A stretch of 64,000 nucleotides of DNA from Populus alba (GCF_005239225.2 NC_133287.1:12071493-12135492); one strand, 5' to 3'. Shown: positions 33,890 through 45,037, numbered from the stretch's first letter. The notes: generated by a model from the letters alone, not told the origin. Numbers and translations: made by a program.

Positions 33890-36073
33890 CTAATGAATGT
33901 TAATTCACTGCAAACAGCTTAATTTCGACAGCGAATTTCAAATTCACTGCAGACCATACAACTTCGGCAGTGAACCCAAATTCAATGCAGAACACATAAT
34001 TTGGTTGTGAATTAACATTCGCTTCAAACAACTCTATTTTGGTAGTGAATTTGAAATTCGCTGCAGACCATACAACTTCTGCAACGAATCCCAAATATGC
34101 TATAGAACACACAATTCAGCAACAAATTTTAATTCGCTCCATACACCTCAATTTCGCTAGCTAATTTGAAATTCATTGCAGACACTACAACTTCGACAAT
34201 GAATCCTAAATTCACTGCAGAACACGCCATTCGGCAATGAACCCCAAATTCGCTGTCAGGCACACAATTGTGTAGCGAATGTAAATTCACTCAAAACAAC
34301 TCAATTTCGACAATGAATTTCAAATTCGCTGCAGACCATACAACTTTGGTAGCGAATCCCATATTTGTTGCAGAACACACAATTTGGCATTGAATGTTAA
34401 TTTGGTTCAAACAACTCAATTTTGGTAGCGAATTTCAAATTCGTTGTAGACCATACAACTTTGGCAGCGTGATGCGAACCTCGTGATCACGTGGTCACGC
34501 AACCCACATGCAAAGATAGCAACTCCTGGAAAGCCAAGTAAATCAGGTTTGATAGGAGTGTGACACAAAGATATCTTGTACCTAGGCACCAGCACTATTG
34601 GAAACGGCGACCCCCACCCAACGAATTTTGATTCGTAAACGAGAAGTATAAGGATGATGCCACGAAGACAGTTGTTCTTCGATAAGTCATTTTTCAGTTC
34701 TTTAAAGAACCATGTAAGGGAGATTATCTCACTAACACACACACACAAAGTGCGGCAAACAATAAGTTTTATTAATCTGAATTGTCTAACCTTACTTGTC
34801 TGGTTATACCTGTATGTGGACTTATATGATGTCCACTTACAATTAAACCCAAATAATATAAATAAACCCTAAACTAAGAAGAAAATAATAAAAAAAAAAA
34901 ATAAATCTGAATTTAATATCCTAAATATGATAGGATCAAAGTTGTTGCCCTTTAGAAGTCCCATATAAGCTAGGAGAATCAAATCTGAAGGTGGAATTAA
35001 TTTTGAAATCTTCTTTCCTTTTTGTAGCTAGGATGAATAAGGAATTCTTGTAAGAAAATGATTTTGAAACATTTATGAATCCTTGCCACACTTGGAAACT
35101 ATGTTGCATCCTATTAAAGATCTTTGTAGAATTAGGAGATTTCCAAAATAAGCTGCCACATCCTATTAGAAATAGAATCCTAGCCAAATAGGAAGTCCAC
35201 AAGTCAAAATGAAGTAAATAACAAAACTCGTACAACCTCTGTTGACCCTTGTTTGGATGCCTTACTGAACTCCGATTGACCTGATATTTAACCTAAGGTA
35301 GAACAACATATCAAGAGACTCCACATAAAATTTCAGCCTAATCCAATGCTAGGATTGAGAATTATAACTATTTCCATAAAACTAGATAGTTGCACATTTT
35401 ACATCAAAATCCGAATTTGACCTTGTCTAGATTGTATCACAGCGAATCCTAAATTCACTGCAAAACAAACAATTCGGTAGCAAATGTAAATTCGATGCAA
35501 ACAACTCAATTTCAGCATCGAATTTCAAATTTGCTGCGAAACCATACAACTTTGGCAATGAACCCCAAATTTGTTGCAGGACACATAATGTAGAAGCGAA
35601 TGTTAATTCGCCGCAAACAAAATTTTGTCAGCGAATTACAAATTCGCTGCAGATAATCAACTTTGACAGTGAATCCTAAATTCGATGCAGAACACACAAT
35701 TTGACAGCGAATGTTAATTAATTGCAACCAACTCAACTTCGGTAGTGAATTTCAAATTCATTGCGTACCATACAACTTCAGCAACGAATCTCAAATTCAT
35801 TATAGACAATGCCATTTTTTCATCAAATGCAGATTCACTGTAGATAACATGATTCAGCACCGAATTTCAAATTCATTGTATACCATACAACTTCGGCAGC
35901 GAATCCCAAATTCACTGTATACAACGCCATTTTTACAGCGAATGCAGATTCACTATAGACAACATGATTCGGCAATGAAACTGATTTGCTGCAGGCAACA
36001 TCATGCGAGAGCAAAACTAATTCGCTACTCACAACACAATTCGGCAACGAAAATTCCTTCACTATAGATAACA
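33890..36073 (+). repeat. Hairpin-type tandem array H1
   Basis: Degenerate ~38-bp units, each starting AATTCGCTGCAGA, then ACACAA, then TTCGGCAGCGAAT, so TTCGCTGC and GCAGCGAA can pair as a short stem. Three unit variants alternate to give a ~115-bp higher-order period (CAGACC words at 33951, 34064, 34179, then 34332, 34447). Interrupted by a solo LTR at 34470-35439. No coding frame. Confidence 0.85.
34470..35439 (-). repeat. Solo LTR of family B in array H1
   Basis: 970 bp, TGATGCGAACC...TTGTATCA, flanked by CAGCG at 34465-34469 and 35440-35444. Joining the flanks restores an H1 unit. A solo LTR is the product of LTR-LTR recombination. Confidence 0.9.
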
Positions 36074-37624
36074 TGATTAGTACTTAAAAGTGTATTTTTA
36101 TCAAGGTTTTATATCATCATTTTGCACTTAAAGTATCAATAACTCCTTAACTAAAGCATGTTTTATAATAATCTAATAGTATAAGATACCTTTAATTTAT
36201 GGTAAATGTTTATCTTAAATGCAGGCCTATCACATAAATGAAATGATTGATTGATGAGTTTAAGTACTAAAATTGAAAGGACAAAGAGAGGGCTAAACTT
36301 AGAAAGAGATGTTGGTTCAGTCCAAACTGGAACACTGCTCGGTAATTGGGTCATATCTGGAATTGTACATCTCAGATTTAGGTCTGATTTATATGGATGG
36401 AAAGATAAGACATAGGCCTAAAACTTTCATATGGAGTCCAAAATTTAAAAAGGCCATTTTCAAGTCCATATTATAGCAACAATAGAGAAGTCCAAATCTG
36501 TCCTGCAGCCTAGACACTGTTTAGTTTCCAGCCCATATCTCGAGTTCTAGAAGTCCAAATGACCTCAATTGTTTTTCTTGAAAAGATGAGACAATTTTCT
36601 AGAACTTTCATGAGTATAGTTGGTTCAAATTCGAATGTTATCCATGGCGTTTTGTTTAGACAAGAAGATAAGGATTGTCACCAAGTCAAGATGTCGCCAC
36701 CCACTCAACAATTAGTCATCAAATCAATAGTTCTAAATTTTAGCCTATAAAAGGAGGCATTTGCCATGCATTTAGGTATCTTGGTTGTTCAGATCAAGAT
36801 CATGCTCTTTATTTCATTCTTTATATTTTTGTAATGTTTAAGTTTTATTTCATGTTATATTTTTCTTAATCTCTTGTTTATGCTTTTCATTTCCTTTACT
36901 ATACTTATGTTCTTATGCTGTTTATTTATGTTTATCTTCTTCATTATGTTTAGCTAAATTAATTATGTCAATGTGAAAAGGTTTCGCTAATGGTGTTAGA
37001 ATATGTATAATATAAACTCAACATGGACTTCAATGTTTATATTCAAGAAATTTTGTTATTAACATGTCTTATCTTTTTATCTTACTAATTCTTAATGCCT
37101 TTCTTGTTCAATGGTTAATCTAGATTTGTGTTGTACAACACTTGGTACAACAAATGCTTGGCACTTTCACAGCCCAACCATATGGTATAACCTACACTTG
37201 TGCTATGAGAGGAACTTGATTTGTTGTTAACATAAGTTAGCATCATAAATTCCTGATAGTATTTCAAAGTATGGTGTTACTAAAATAAGATAATTAATAT
37301 GATCATGTTAAAAATTTATAATGAACTATTAAGGATAAATCATCTGACTGGAACCTCTTTTGTGTGTGGTTTCCAGTTGATTAATAAAAAGAGTTTATAC
37401 TATATTTATTTATAATACTATTAGTGGATCCTCTAACCTTGACTTTTGTTTTTATCACTGTTGAATCCTCACATTAATCTTACATCTCAAAGTCCTCTTT
37501 AACTTATTATTATTATTATTATTATATAGTTAACCTCCCCGTGGTTCAACCCCGGTCTAGCCGAGTTATTTATTACTTCAACACTCCTGCACTTGGGAGA
37601 AGACATCAATCTTTGATCGTGTCA
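36074..37624 (+). repeat. 5' LTR of D1 (Athila type)
   Basis: 1551 bp, TGATTAGTAC...GATCGTGTCA. The same start occurs at 42153, 45038 and 63158. Includes a TTA microsatellite near 37505-37535. Confidence 0.9.
36746..36754 (+). promoter_or_regulatory. TATA box of the Athila LTR (TATAAAAGG)
   Basis: TATAAAAGG in a block conserved among D-family LTRs (GCCTATAAAAGGAGGCATTTGCC). Altered to TGTAAAAGG near 22343 and TATAGAAGG near 63833; lost in 45038-46300. Confidence 0.65.
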
Positions 37625-37630
37625 AGTTTT

Positions 37631-37648
37631 TGACGCCGTTGCCAGGGA
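37631..37648 (+). other. Primer binding site of D1 (tRNA-Asp type)
   Basis: TGACGCCGTTGCCAGGGA lies 6 bp after the LTR; two mismatches to the tRNA-Asp complement used by Athila/Tat elements. Confidence 0.75.
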
Positions 37649-37857
37649 GGTAAATTTCTGTACAAATTATAAATTTTGTTATATTTTCCTCCTTTCACTT
37701 TTCTTTTATCTAACTTTTGTTTCTTATGTTTTGTCTCATTTTCTTTTTTTTTTTCTTTTCTTCTTTTTATTCTCTTCCTACACGTGCATGAGAGTTTGGT
37801 CATGTACATTAAATGATAGACTTTGTAGGGTATCCTCATCTTCTTTAGAAAACATAG

Positions 37858-39347
37858 ATGAAGAGGATAATCAATTGTTTTATAATGAGAATAATTGGGT
37901 TTAGAACACTTAGAGACTACATGAATCCAACAAGAACAATTGCGCGAACATGTATATTTTTTCCTCCTGATGCATCTCATTTTAATTTTAAGCCAAACAT
38001 TATTCAACTTTTACCTTCTTTTCATGGATTAGATCTAGAAAATCCATACTTGCATTTGAGAGAATTTGAAGTTTGTAACACTTATAAGGACTCAAATTGT
38101 AGCATGAACACCATCAAATTAAAGCTTTTCCCCTTTTCTTTAAAAGATAAAGCTAAAACATGGCTACAAAATTTGAGACCAGGATCCAGTCGTGCTTGGG
38201 ATGAAATGCAACAACAATTTTTAAATAAATGTTTTCCATCTCACAAAACAAACTCGTTCAAAAGACAAATCACAACTTTCATTCAAAAACCAGGAGAAAC
38301 ATTTTACCAATGTTGGGATAGGTATCGAGACTTGCTTAATACTTGCCCTCATCATGATTTTGAAACATGGAGATTGGTTTCACATTTTTATAAAGGATTA
38401 ACACCTAAAGATAGGCAAATGGTGGAATTGATATGCAATGAAACTTTTGAAGATAAAGACCCTGATGAAGCAATGGAGTACCTAAACTTGCTAGCTAAAA
38501 ATGCTCAAAATCGGGACACTACGGGCACTTATGAACACCGAGTCAAACTCAACCTCATACATCTAGTGGAGGTATGTACAACCTTAGGGAAGATCATGAC
38601 CTCCAAGCCAAATTTGCATCTTTAGCTAGAAAAGTCGAGGCACTTGAATGTAAAAAGAGTGCTCAATTAAAATATGTTCAAGACATTGTGTGTCAAATCT
38701 ATGAAATAAATGAACATGCAACCAATGACTGTCCAACTTTGCCTCCATGAACACGCCCATGCTTTAAACAGTTTCGAAAGGCCCAATCATAACCCATACT
38801 CACAAACATATAACCCTGGTTGGAGAAATCACCCAAATTTCAGTTGGAAGAGTGATAACAATAATGCACAAACTTCACAACCACCATTTCAATCACACCA
38901 TAATTCCAAAATTCTCATGGATATGCACCTCCTTATGCTCCACCTCCTAGAACAAATCTTGAGGAAACATTTCATGCATTCATTGAAAAGCAAGAGACAA
39001 TGAACACTCAATTTGCTCTAAGCATGGCAGATTTTAAAGATTTTCTTGCAAAATTCACATCTTCTCTCAGTTTTAAAGAGAAAGGTAAGTTTTCATCTCA
39101 GCCACAACAAAATCCAAAGGGGCAATACAATGCAAATGCAAGTAGTTCTGGAAGCCAACACACGAATCAAGTCAAATCAGTCATCACTCTTTGCAGTGGT
39201 AAGGTTATTGAAAAACCCACTCTTGAACCTTGTGAGAAAGATGATGAGTCAATCTTTGAGGGTAAGGAAGGGGTTGAATCTGAACATTGTAAAGAAAAGA
39301 CTGATTCCTCGCCAACACTTCCATTTCCTCATGCCATGACCAAACAG
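37858..39347 (+). pseudogene. Athila-type gag, frameshifted
   Basis: Capsid-like Retrotrans_gag domain is open at 37858-38625 (IIQLLPSFHGLDLENPYLHLREF, KLFPFSLKDKAKTWL, FLNKCFPSHKT, ETFYQCWDRYRDLLNTCPHH). A shift near 38575 moves the frame (LQAKFASLARKVEALECKK, then NEHATNDCPTLP); another frame holds HNPYSQTYNPGWRNHPNFSW (38780-38860); a third shift leads to 39001-39340 ending FPHAMTK. Word order is that of Athila gag. It would form the virus-like particle; at least three shifts prevent that. The likely start is ATG at 37858 or 37921. Confidence 0.85.
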
Positions 39348-39850
39348 GAAGCAATCAATGATGAAAAAGGCACCGAAAATGGTATCGCGGATCATTTGTC
39401 AAACTTGACAATAGATTTGACATTCGACATCATACGAATCGATGATTACTTTCCTGATGAATCTTTACTTTCTCTTAGTTCAATGCCTTAGTTTTCTAAA
39501 AATAACAATTTTCTTGCTTCAAGATTTTTGCCAGCTCATTTACATAACCAAGATAAAAGAAAATTTTTGAGTGACTTGCAAAACCTTTATTGGGATGACT
39601 CTTACTTATTCAAATATTATCCTGATCAAATATTTCAAAGATGTATTCCCGATAATGAGGTAAGTAGTGTCATTAAATTTTATCACTCTGAAACATGTGG
39701 GGATCATTTCTCGTAAAAAAAGACGACTGCAAAAATCTTACAAAGTGGATTTTACTGGCCCACCAAGTTCAAGGACTGATATGCATTTTGCAAAACCTGT
39801 GAAAATTGTCAAAATGTGGGATTTATTTCAAAACTTAGAGAGTCTTTAGA
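39348..39850 (+). pseudogene. Athila-type pol remnant: RNase H end and integrase zinc region
   Basis: Directly after gag and in frame comes the end of RNase H (KGTENGIADHLSNL, DDYFPDESLL), then a linker and the integrase N-terminal zinc region (WDDSYLFKYYPDQIFQRCIP; H and C residues of HSETCGDHF and CKTCENCQ, 39520-39815). A stop and shift fall at about 39714. Protease, RT and most of RNase H are absent, and the DDE core does not follow. The smooth fusion suggests a deletion between gag and RNase H. Confidence 0.8.
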
Positions 39851-40274
39851 TAATCTTCTATTGACTCTTAAGTCTCATCATAGTGGAGATGTGCACCGGG
39901 CAATTCATAATTTATGGCCCCATTTTCATAAAGAAAAAGCTCATCATAGTCTTGGGAATTTGATAAAAAAAAAAAGGACCCTGTTTGCTAGTTTTTAAGA
40001 AAACTGGATGGGAAGCCAATCCCTGACCCATAAAGGGCGTTTAAGCCATTATTGGACGTAAAACCAAGGTAAGATGTGAGCCACAATCACAACTACCTGT
40101 ACATACACATGCTTTTTTTAAAAAAAAAGAACAAAAAAAACGAAGAAAGAGAGAAAGACTGCAGCCGGCTTCCATATAGATGATATGATTGCATTTTCTT
40201 TTTCTCATCTATAAAACCTTGTTTTTCTTCCCTTCATTTCTACTTAACCCATACAAGCATAGACAAGTATTGAA
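39851..40274 (+). other. Segment between pol remnant and LOG copy
   Basis: 39851-39998 is open but unrecognised. From about 40180 there is a TATA-like CTATAAAACC (near 40210) and a T/C-rich stretch ahead of the ATG at 40275, like a gene's own promoter and 5' UTR. Whether it came with the LOG copy is unknown. Confidence 0.4.
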
Positions 40275-40909
40275 ATGGCAGGATCCTCAGCTCTTAAAAT
40301 AAAAAAATATTTGTGTTTTTTGTGGATCTAGTCTTGAGAAAGAAAAAGAGTGTATAGAATCCGCAAATCATCATGGTCAGATACTAGCTGAGAAAAAGAT
40401 TCATTTAGTATATGGGGGAGGCAGCCTTGGGTTAATGGGGATTGTGTCAACAGCTGCATTCTTAGGAGGCATTCAAGTTTTGGGGGTCATCCCCAAAGCT
40501 TTAGCAAAAGGGGACATCATTGGAAAAACAATTGGAGAGGAACTACAAGTCTCCACAATGTCTGATCGAACGAATACAATGTTTAAACACGTTGATGCCT
40601 TCATTGCCTTACCAGGTGGTCTGGGTACATTGGAAGAGATCTTTCATATTTCCTCTTGGGCCTAACTGCACATTCACCATAAACCCATATGTTTGTTAAA
40701 TGTTAATGGTTTTTTATGATAAGTTTTGTTGTCTTTTTCTTGATCATGCTGTGGAACAACAATTTCTAACATCTTCGGCACGACAAATCATAATCTCTAC
40801 TACTACTACTGAACAATTGATTGACCAACTACAATCTTTCATCCCTATAATTGATCCCTCCATGAGTCACATAAATTGGTCAACTAAGGAAAGTCGTAAA
40901 AAAGCTTAG
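40275..40909 (+). pseudogene. LOG: Intronless LOG-like gene copy (cytokinin activation), broken
   Basis: Encodes a relative of LONELY GUY, the cytosolic cytokinin riboside 5'-monophosphate phosphoribohydrolase that frees active cytokinin bases. Visible in order: FCGSSLEKE (after a shift near 40305), LVYGGGSLGLMG near 40410, VLGVIPKALA, the signature PGGLGTLEE (40612-40638), SSWA, then after a TAA at 40663-40665 HHKPICLLNVNG, a one-base shift near 40710, LDHAVEQQFL, and a tail to SRKKA at 40909. Length (about 210 codons) fits the family (about 200-240). Plant LOG genes have several introns; here the protein aligns without gaps of intron size, so the copy came through RNA. The catalytic motif is kept, but at least two shifts and one stop disable it. 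It lies inside element D1, same strand as gag. Confidence 0.9.
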
Positions 40910-42152
40910 ATTGGATTTGAGCTTCGTTTGTAAAAACTTTGTGTCTTTTGGTTTTATTATTGTGTTTTGTTGTTTCTTATATTTGTTTAAGTGTGTTTTA
41001 GGTTTGTCAGTGTTCGCTATTTTAGGTGATGTCTTCTATACTCTATCTTTCTACCTTAAGACATTGAGGACAATGTCTCATTTTGGTTGGGGGGGAAAGG
41101 GTAGTAGTTGATATTAAAAAAGAAAAAACTTACTAACTGTTTTTGCTATTATAAAAACCATTTGACAAAACTATTATTACTAGGATGCAGAGAGTAAGGG
41201 AGAATTTACTCTTGAGATGCAATATTAGAAAACATTTTTCAATGGTTATTTGCAATATTCATAACAAGGTCTATCACATACTTCTCTTCAAATATTCAGG
41301 TTTACAAACTCTCGCATTATTATCAATTGATTATGCTCAAATACTCATTTAACAAGTATTCTTAAATCTTTATTTTCACACACACACTTTAACATATGAT
41401 TGTGGTTTGCACATTGGAATTATCACATTATTTATGTTCTTTTGTTAAAGGTAACAACTAAGGGAAATGGATAGTATATAATTTGCAAAAAAAAAAGCAG
41501 AAAAAATGATAATAAATGTCATTAAATAAATAAAATAAAAAACATAGATAAGTTTGGTTTCGTACCTCCCTAACCTAAGCAATTAAGCCCGAAAGGGTGT
41601 TTTAACACCTAATACCCTAAAGTCAACTAACTTGGGAGCTATTGGCTCAATGCTTATTACATGGGTTTAGGCGAAAAGCTTAAGGGAATCAAACATTAAA
41701 CTATCTATGTATCAGTATCTGCAACCCGAGTTATTAAGTTCTTAGAGGTGTCTTAACACCTAATGCCCTAGGACCAACTGGTCTGGGAGTCATTAGCCAA
41801 AAAGCTCGTTACATGGGTTAAAGTGCATTGTGTTTTAAGTTATATGTATATATTAAAAAAAAAAGATAATAATCTCAACCCAAGTAAGTTAACCTTAAAC
41901 ATTAGAACAAAAAATTTGTTTTCTTCCAAGTAAAGCCCTATATCTATATGTTGATATTTGAGCACAAAAGAAAGGTTTATTAATATCTTGTTTAAGAGGC
42001 ATTGAGCAGATATATAAAGTTAATGAGAGTTTGTTTATCTAGTTAGATTAATGGAAGTTGAATGATGAATACCTTGCTTTGTGGAATTTGCAAATTATTT
42101 TTCTATTTTAACGCTTTGATTACTAAGGACTAGTAATAAGCTAGTTGGAGTG
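40910..42152 (+). other. 3' non-coding region of D1
   Basis: Contains an 8-bp perfect hairpin (AGACATTG 41059-41066, CAATGTCT 41071-41078), then the G-rich tract GGTTGGGGGGGAAAGGG (41085-41101), a pairing seen near pol ends in Athila-type elements. Two ~90-bp copies of a GTGT[T/C]TTAACACCTAAT.CCCTA block lie at about 41580-41672 and 41733-41822. No frame of note. Confidence 0.65.
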
Positions 42153-43375
42153 TGATTAGTACTTAAAAGTGCATTTTTTTTCAAGGTTTTATATCATCAT
42201 TTGCACTTGAAGTATCAATAACTCTTAACTAAAGCATGTTTTATAATAACACATCTAATAATATAAGATACCTTTAATTTATAGTAAATGTTCATCTTAA
42301 TGCAGGCTTATCACATAAATGAAAGGATTGATTGATGAGTTTAAGTATTGAAATTGACAAGGACAAATTGAGAGGGCCAAACTTAGAAAAGAGATGTTAG
42401 TGCAGTCCAAACTGGAAACATTGTTCGGTAGGTTTCTATTCTGATGTTAACAATGATGTTTTGTTCAGACAAGAAAATAAGGATTTTCACCAACTCAAGA
42501 GTTGGTCACTCACTCAACAATTAGTCATCAAATCAAATAGTTTCTAAATTTTGAGCCTATAAAAAGAGGCATTTGCCATGCATTTAGGCATCTGGTTGTT
42601 CGGATCAAGATCATGCTCTTTATTTATTTCTTTTTATTTTTGTAATGTTTATGTTTTATTTCATGTTATATTTTCCTTAATCTCTTGTTTATGCTTTTCA
42701 TTTCCTTTACTATACTTATGTTCTTATTTTGTTTATTTATGTTTCTCTTCTTCATTATGTTTTACCTAAGTTTATTATCTTCAAGGTGTAAAGGTTTCAC
42801 TAAATGGTGTTAGAATATGTATAATATAAACTCAACATGGACCTTAATGTTTTAATATTAACATGACTTGTCTTTTATTTTACTAATTCTTTATTTTACT
42901 TGCTTTCTTTTTATTCGTTAAATGGTTAATCTAGATTTTGTGTTGTATAACACTTGGTACAACAAATGCTTGCATCTCTCATAGCCCAACCGTATGGTAT
43001 TACCTACACCTGTGCTATGGAAGGAACTTGATTTGTTGTTAACATAAGTTAGCATCATGAATTCCTGATAATATTTAAAAGTTTGGCGTTACTTAAATAA
43101 GATAATTAATATGATCATGTTAGCAATTTATATTGAGCTATTAATGATAAATCATCCGATTGGAACCTCCTTTGTGTGTGGTTTCCAGTTGAATAATAAG
43201 AGTTTATACCATACTTGTTTGAAATACCATTAGTGGATCCTCTAGCCTTGACACTTGTTTTTATTATTGTTTAATTCTCATTATTGATCTTCCATTTTCA
43301 AAAACTACTCATCAACTTATGTTTCTTTTTCTTCTTTTTTATTATTATTATTATTATTATATTATTATTATATTA

Positions 43376-43406
<31 letters not shown>

Positions 43407-43592
43407 TTATATAATATTATTATTACTATTCCCTATATTGTTACTATTATGTTATTCTTGTTGTTGTTTTATTATTGTTATTTATAATTTATACAATTAA
43501 CCTCCATGTGGTTCAACCCCGGTGTTGTCGGGTTGTTTATTACTTTGATACTCCTACACTTGGGAAAGGACATCAATCTTTTGGTCATGTCA
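42153..43592 (+). repeat. 3' LTR of D1, internally deleted
   Basis: 1440 bp, TGATTAGTAC...GGTCATGTCA. Lacks about 200 bp present in the 5' LTR between ACATTGTTCGGTA and TTTTGTTCAGACAAG. TATAAAAAG near 42559. A TTA microsatellite at 43337-43420 is longer than in the 5' copy. Confidence 0.85.
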
Positions 43593-43779
43593 CCCATTTT
43601 GGAAAGAGAGTGCCCTCTTTCTCTCTCCTTGATGTAGTTTATACCCCTCTTCAAACTGCAAAAGGATGTTTGGAACGTTGGACCAAGGCTGTCCTTATCC
43701 CCTTTTGGGTTACCTTGGGCAGGTTTTCTATTTCCATTCTCCCTTAGGATAGGTTGGTCCAACAATAATTTTTTGTTAG
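43593..43779. other. Short spacer, nothing recognised
   Basis: Sequence between the D1 LTR and the hairpin array; no gene recognised. Confidence 0.4.
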
Positions 43780-44480
43780 ATTTGATAGTGTTGTTGCCGA
43801 TTTAGAAAATAAAACAACCATAGATTGCGTTGCTGCTGATTCAGAAATTGGCAACCGAGAATTGCGCCACTGTCGATTCCAAAATCGGTAGCCAAAAACT
43901 GTGCCACTGCCAATTCTAAAAATCGGCACCCAAAAACTTTGTTGTTGCCGATTCTCAAATCAGTAGGCAAGTACTGTGCCATTGTCGATCCTGAAACCGG
44001 CAGCACAAAAGCTTTGTTGCAACCAATTTGAAATTGGTAGCCAAGTACTATGCCACTGTCGATCCAAAAATCGATAGCTAAACTTGTCATTTTCGATCTA
44101 GAAATCGACAATGATGATGGAGTCATTTTACCATAGATCTTGTTTTTGGTGTTTACAACAACCTCTGAATCAGCACCATCACAGTTATTGGCTGCTAATT
44201 TTTGAATCAACAGCAAAACAGTTTTTGATTGTCGATTCTAAATCGAAAACAACACACAGTTTTTGTTTGCTGACCTATGAACCAATAGCGTCACAGTTCT
44301 TGGTTGTTGTTTTTTGAATCGATGGTAACATAATTTTTGGCTGTCGATTTCTAAGTCGGTAGCAATGCAGTTCTTGACTGTAGATTTTTGAATCGACAAG
44401 GACATAGTTTTTGCTACCGATTTCTGAATCGGCAGCCACACAATTTTTGCGACTGATTTTTGAATCGGTAGCAACTTAGT
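43780..44480. repeat. Hairpin-type tandem array G (GCCGATT / AATCGGC)
   Basis: About 14 degenerate ~45-bp units: GCCGATTC.(A)AAATCGGCAGCCAAAAACTGTGCCACT and, from about 44200, the same theme with TTTTTGAATCG spacing in the other orientation. GCCGATT and AATCGGC are self-complementary. Different words from H1 and H2, similar design. No coding frame. Confidence 0.8.
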
Positions 44481-45037
44481 CTAATTAAAAGTTTAGGGAA
44501 AACAAATCAGATTGTCTTAAGGAGCTAGAGGGAGGGGCAAAACCAATTTTGGAGAGAACAAAACAGAGATAACAACACATCTAAACCAACCCTAGACACC
44601 CCACCTCATTTAATTGGAGTATAAATGCAAGGAGGGAGAGAAGGTGACCCTTCCTCTTCCTAAAGTTGTTTGCACCAGATGCATGTTCAACTGCATGTTT
44701 CTCTGCTCTTCCTCCTTCCCAACGGAAACTTAAACCAAACCAGTATAGAGTGCCTCTATGAACGTGTGTGAGAGAGAGAGAATTGGAGACCTTAAGTGAA
44801 GGCTAAAACAACTGCTTAAATGGAAGGGAAAAGGGGCTGGAATGGGTGGGAAGAAATAGACAGAGAAAGAGAATCGAAAAAGGAAGAAAAAAAGGAAGAA
44901 CCGGGAGAAGGAGAGAAGGAAACAAAAGAAGAGAATCCAAAAAGTAAAAGAAGGGGGAGAACCGGGAGAAGGCGAGAAGGAATACTACCAAACTGTCCAG
45001 ATCCACTTAGATTGAAAAGGTTTGGGTCATGTAAGTC
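44481..45037. other. Purine-rich unassigned region
   Basis: 44820-44990 is a long A/G tract (GGAAGGGAAAAGGGG, then AGAAAGAG runs); a TATA-like GAGTATAAATGC lies near 44618. Could be old LTR or promoter DNA. No gene recognised. Confidence 0.35.

Larger units (their letters stand above)
36074..43592 (+). mobile_element. Athila-like LTR element D1 carrying a LOG gene copy
   Basis: 5' LTR (36074-37624), tRNA-Asp type PBS, Athila-type gag, an in-frame jump from gag to the end of RNase H, the integrase zinc region only, a LOG-derived sequence, a long 3' non-coding part and a 3' LTR (42153-43592). Protease, RT and the integrase core are missing, so it could only have moved with enzymes from elsewhere. 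Flanking 5-mers (TAACA, CCCAT) do not match, so the two ends may come from different insertions or a rearrangement. Confidence 0.82.

Noticed and set aside
40275..40909. LOG copy as a functional gene
   Set aside because: A shift near 40305, TAA at 40663 and another shift near 40710 break the frame.
36078..43600. D1 as an endogenous retrovirus with an envelope gene
   Set aside because: Some Athila elements have an env-like frame, but no signal peptide or membrane frame is present between integrase and 3' LTR; the space holds the LOG copy.
43780..44480. CRISPR-like array
   Set aside because: Units are degenerate and both halves vary; there are no constant repeats with unique spacers, and the context is plant nuclear DNA.
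43780..44480. Array G derived from the end of the family C LTR
   Set aside because: Both contain GCCGATTTTTGAATC-like words, but the match is short and the array spacers do not match the LTR; left only as something to test.
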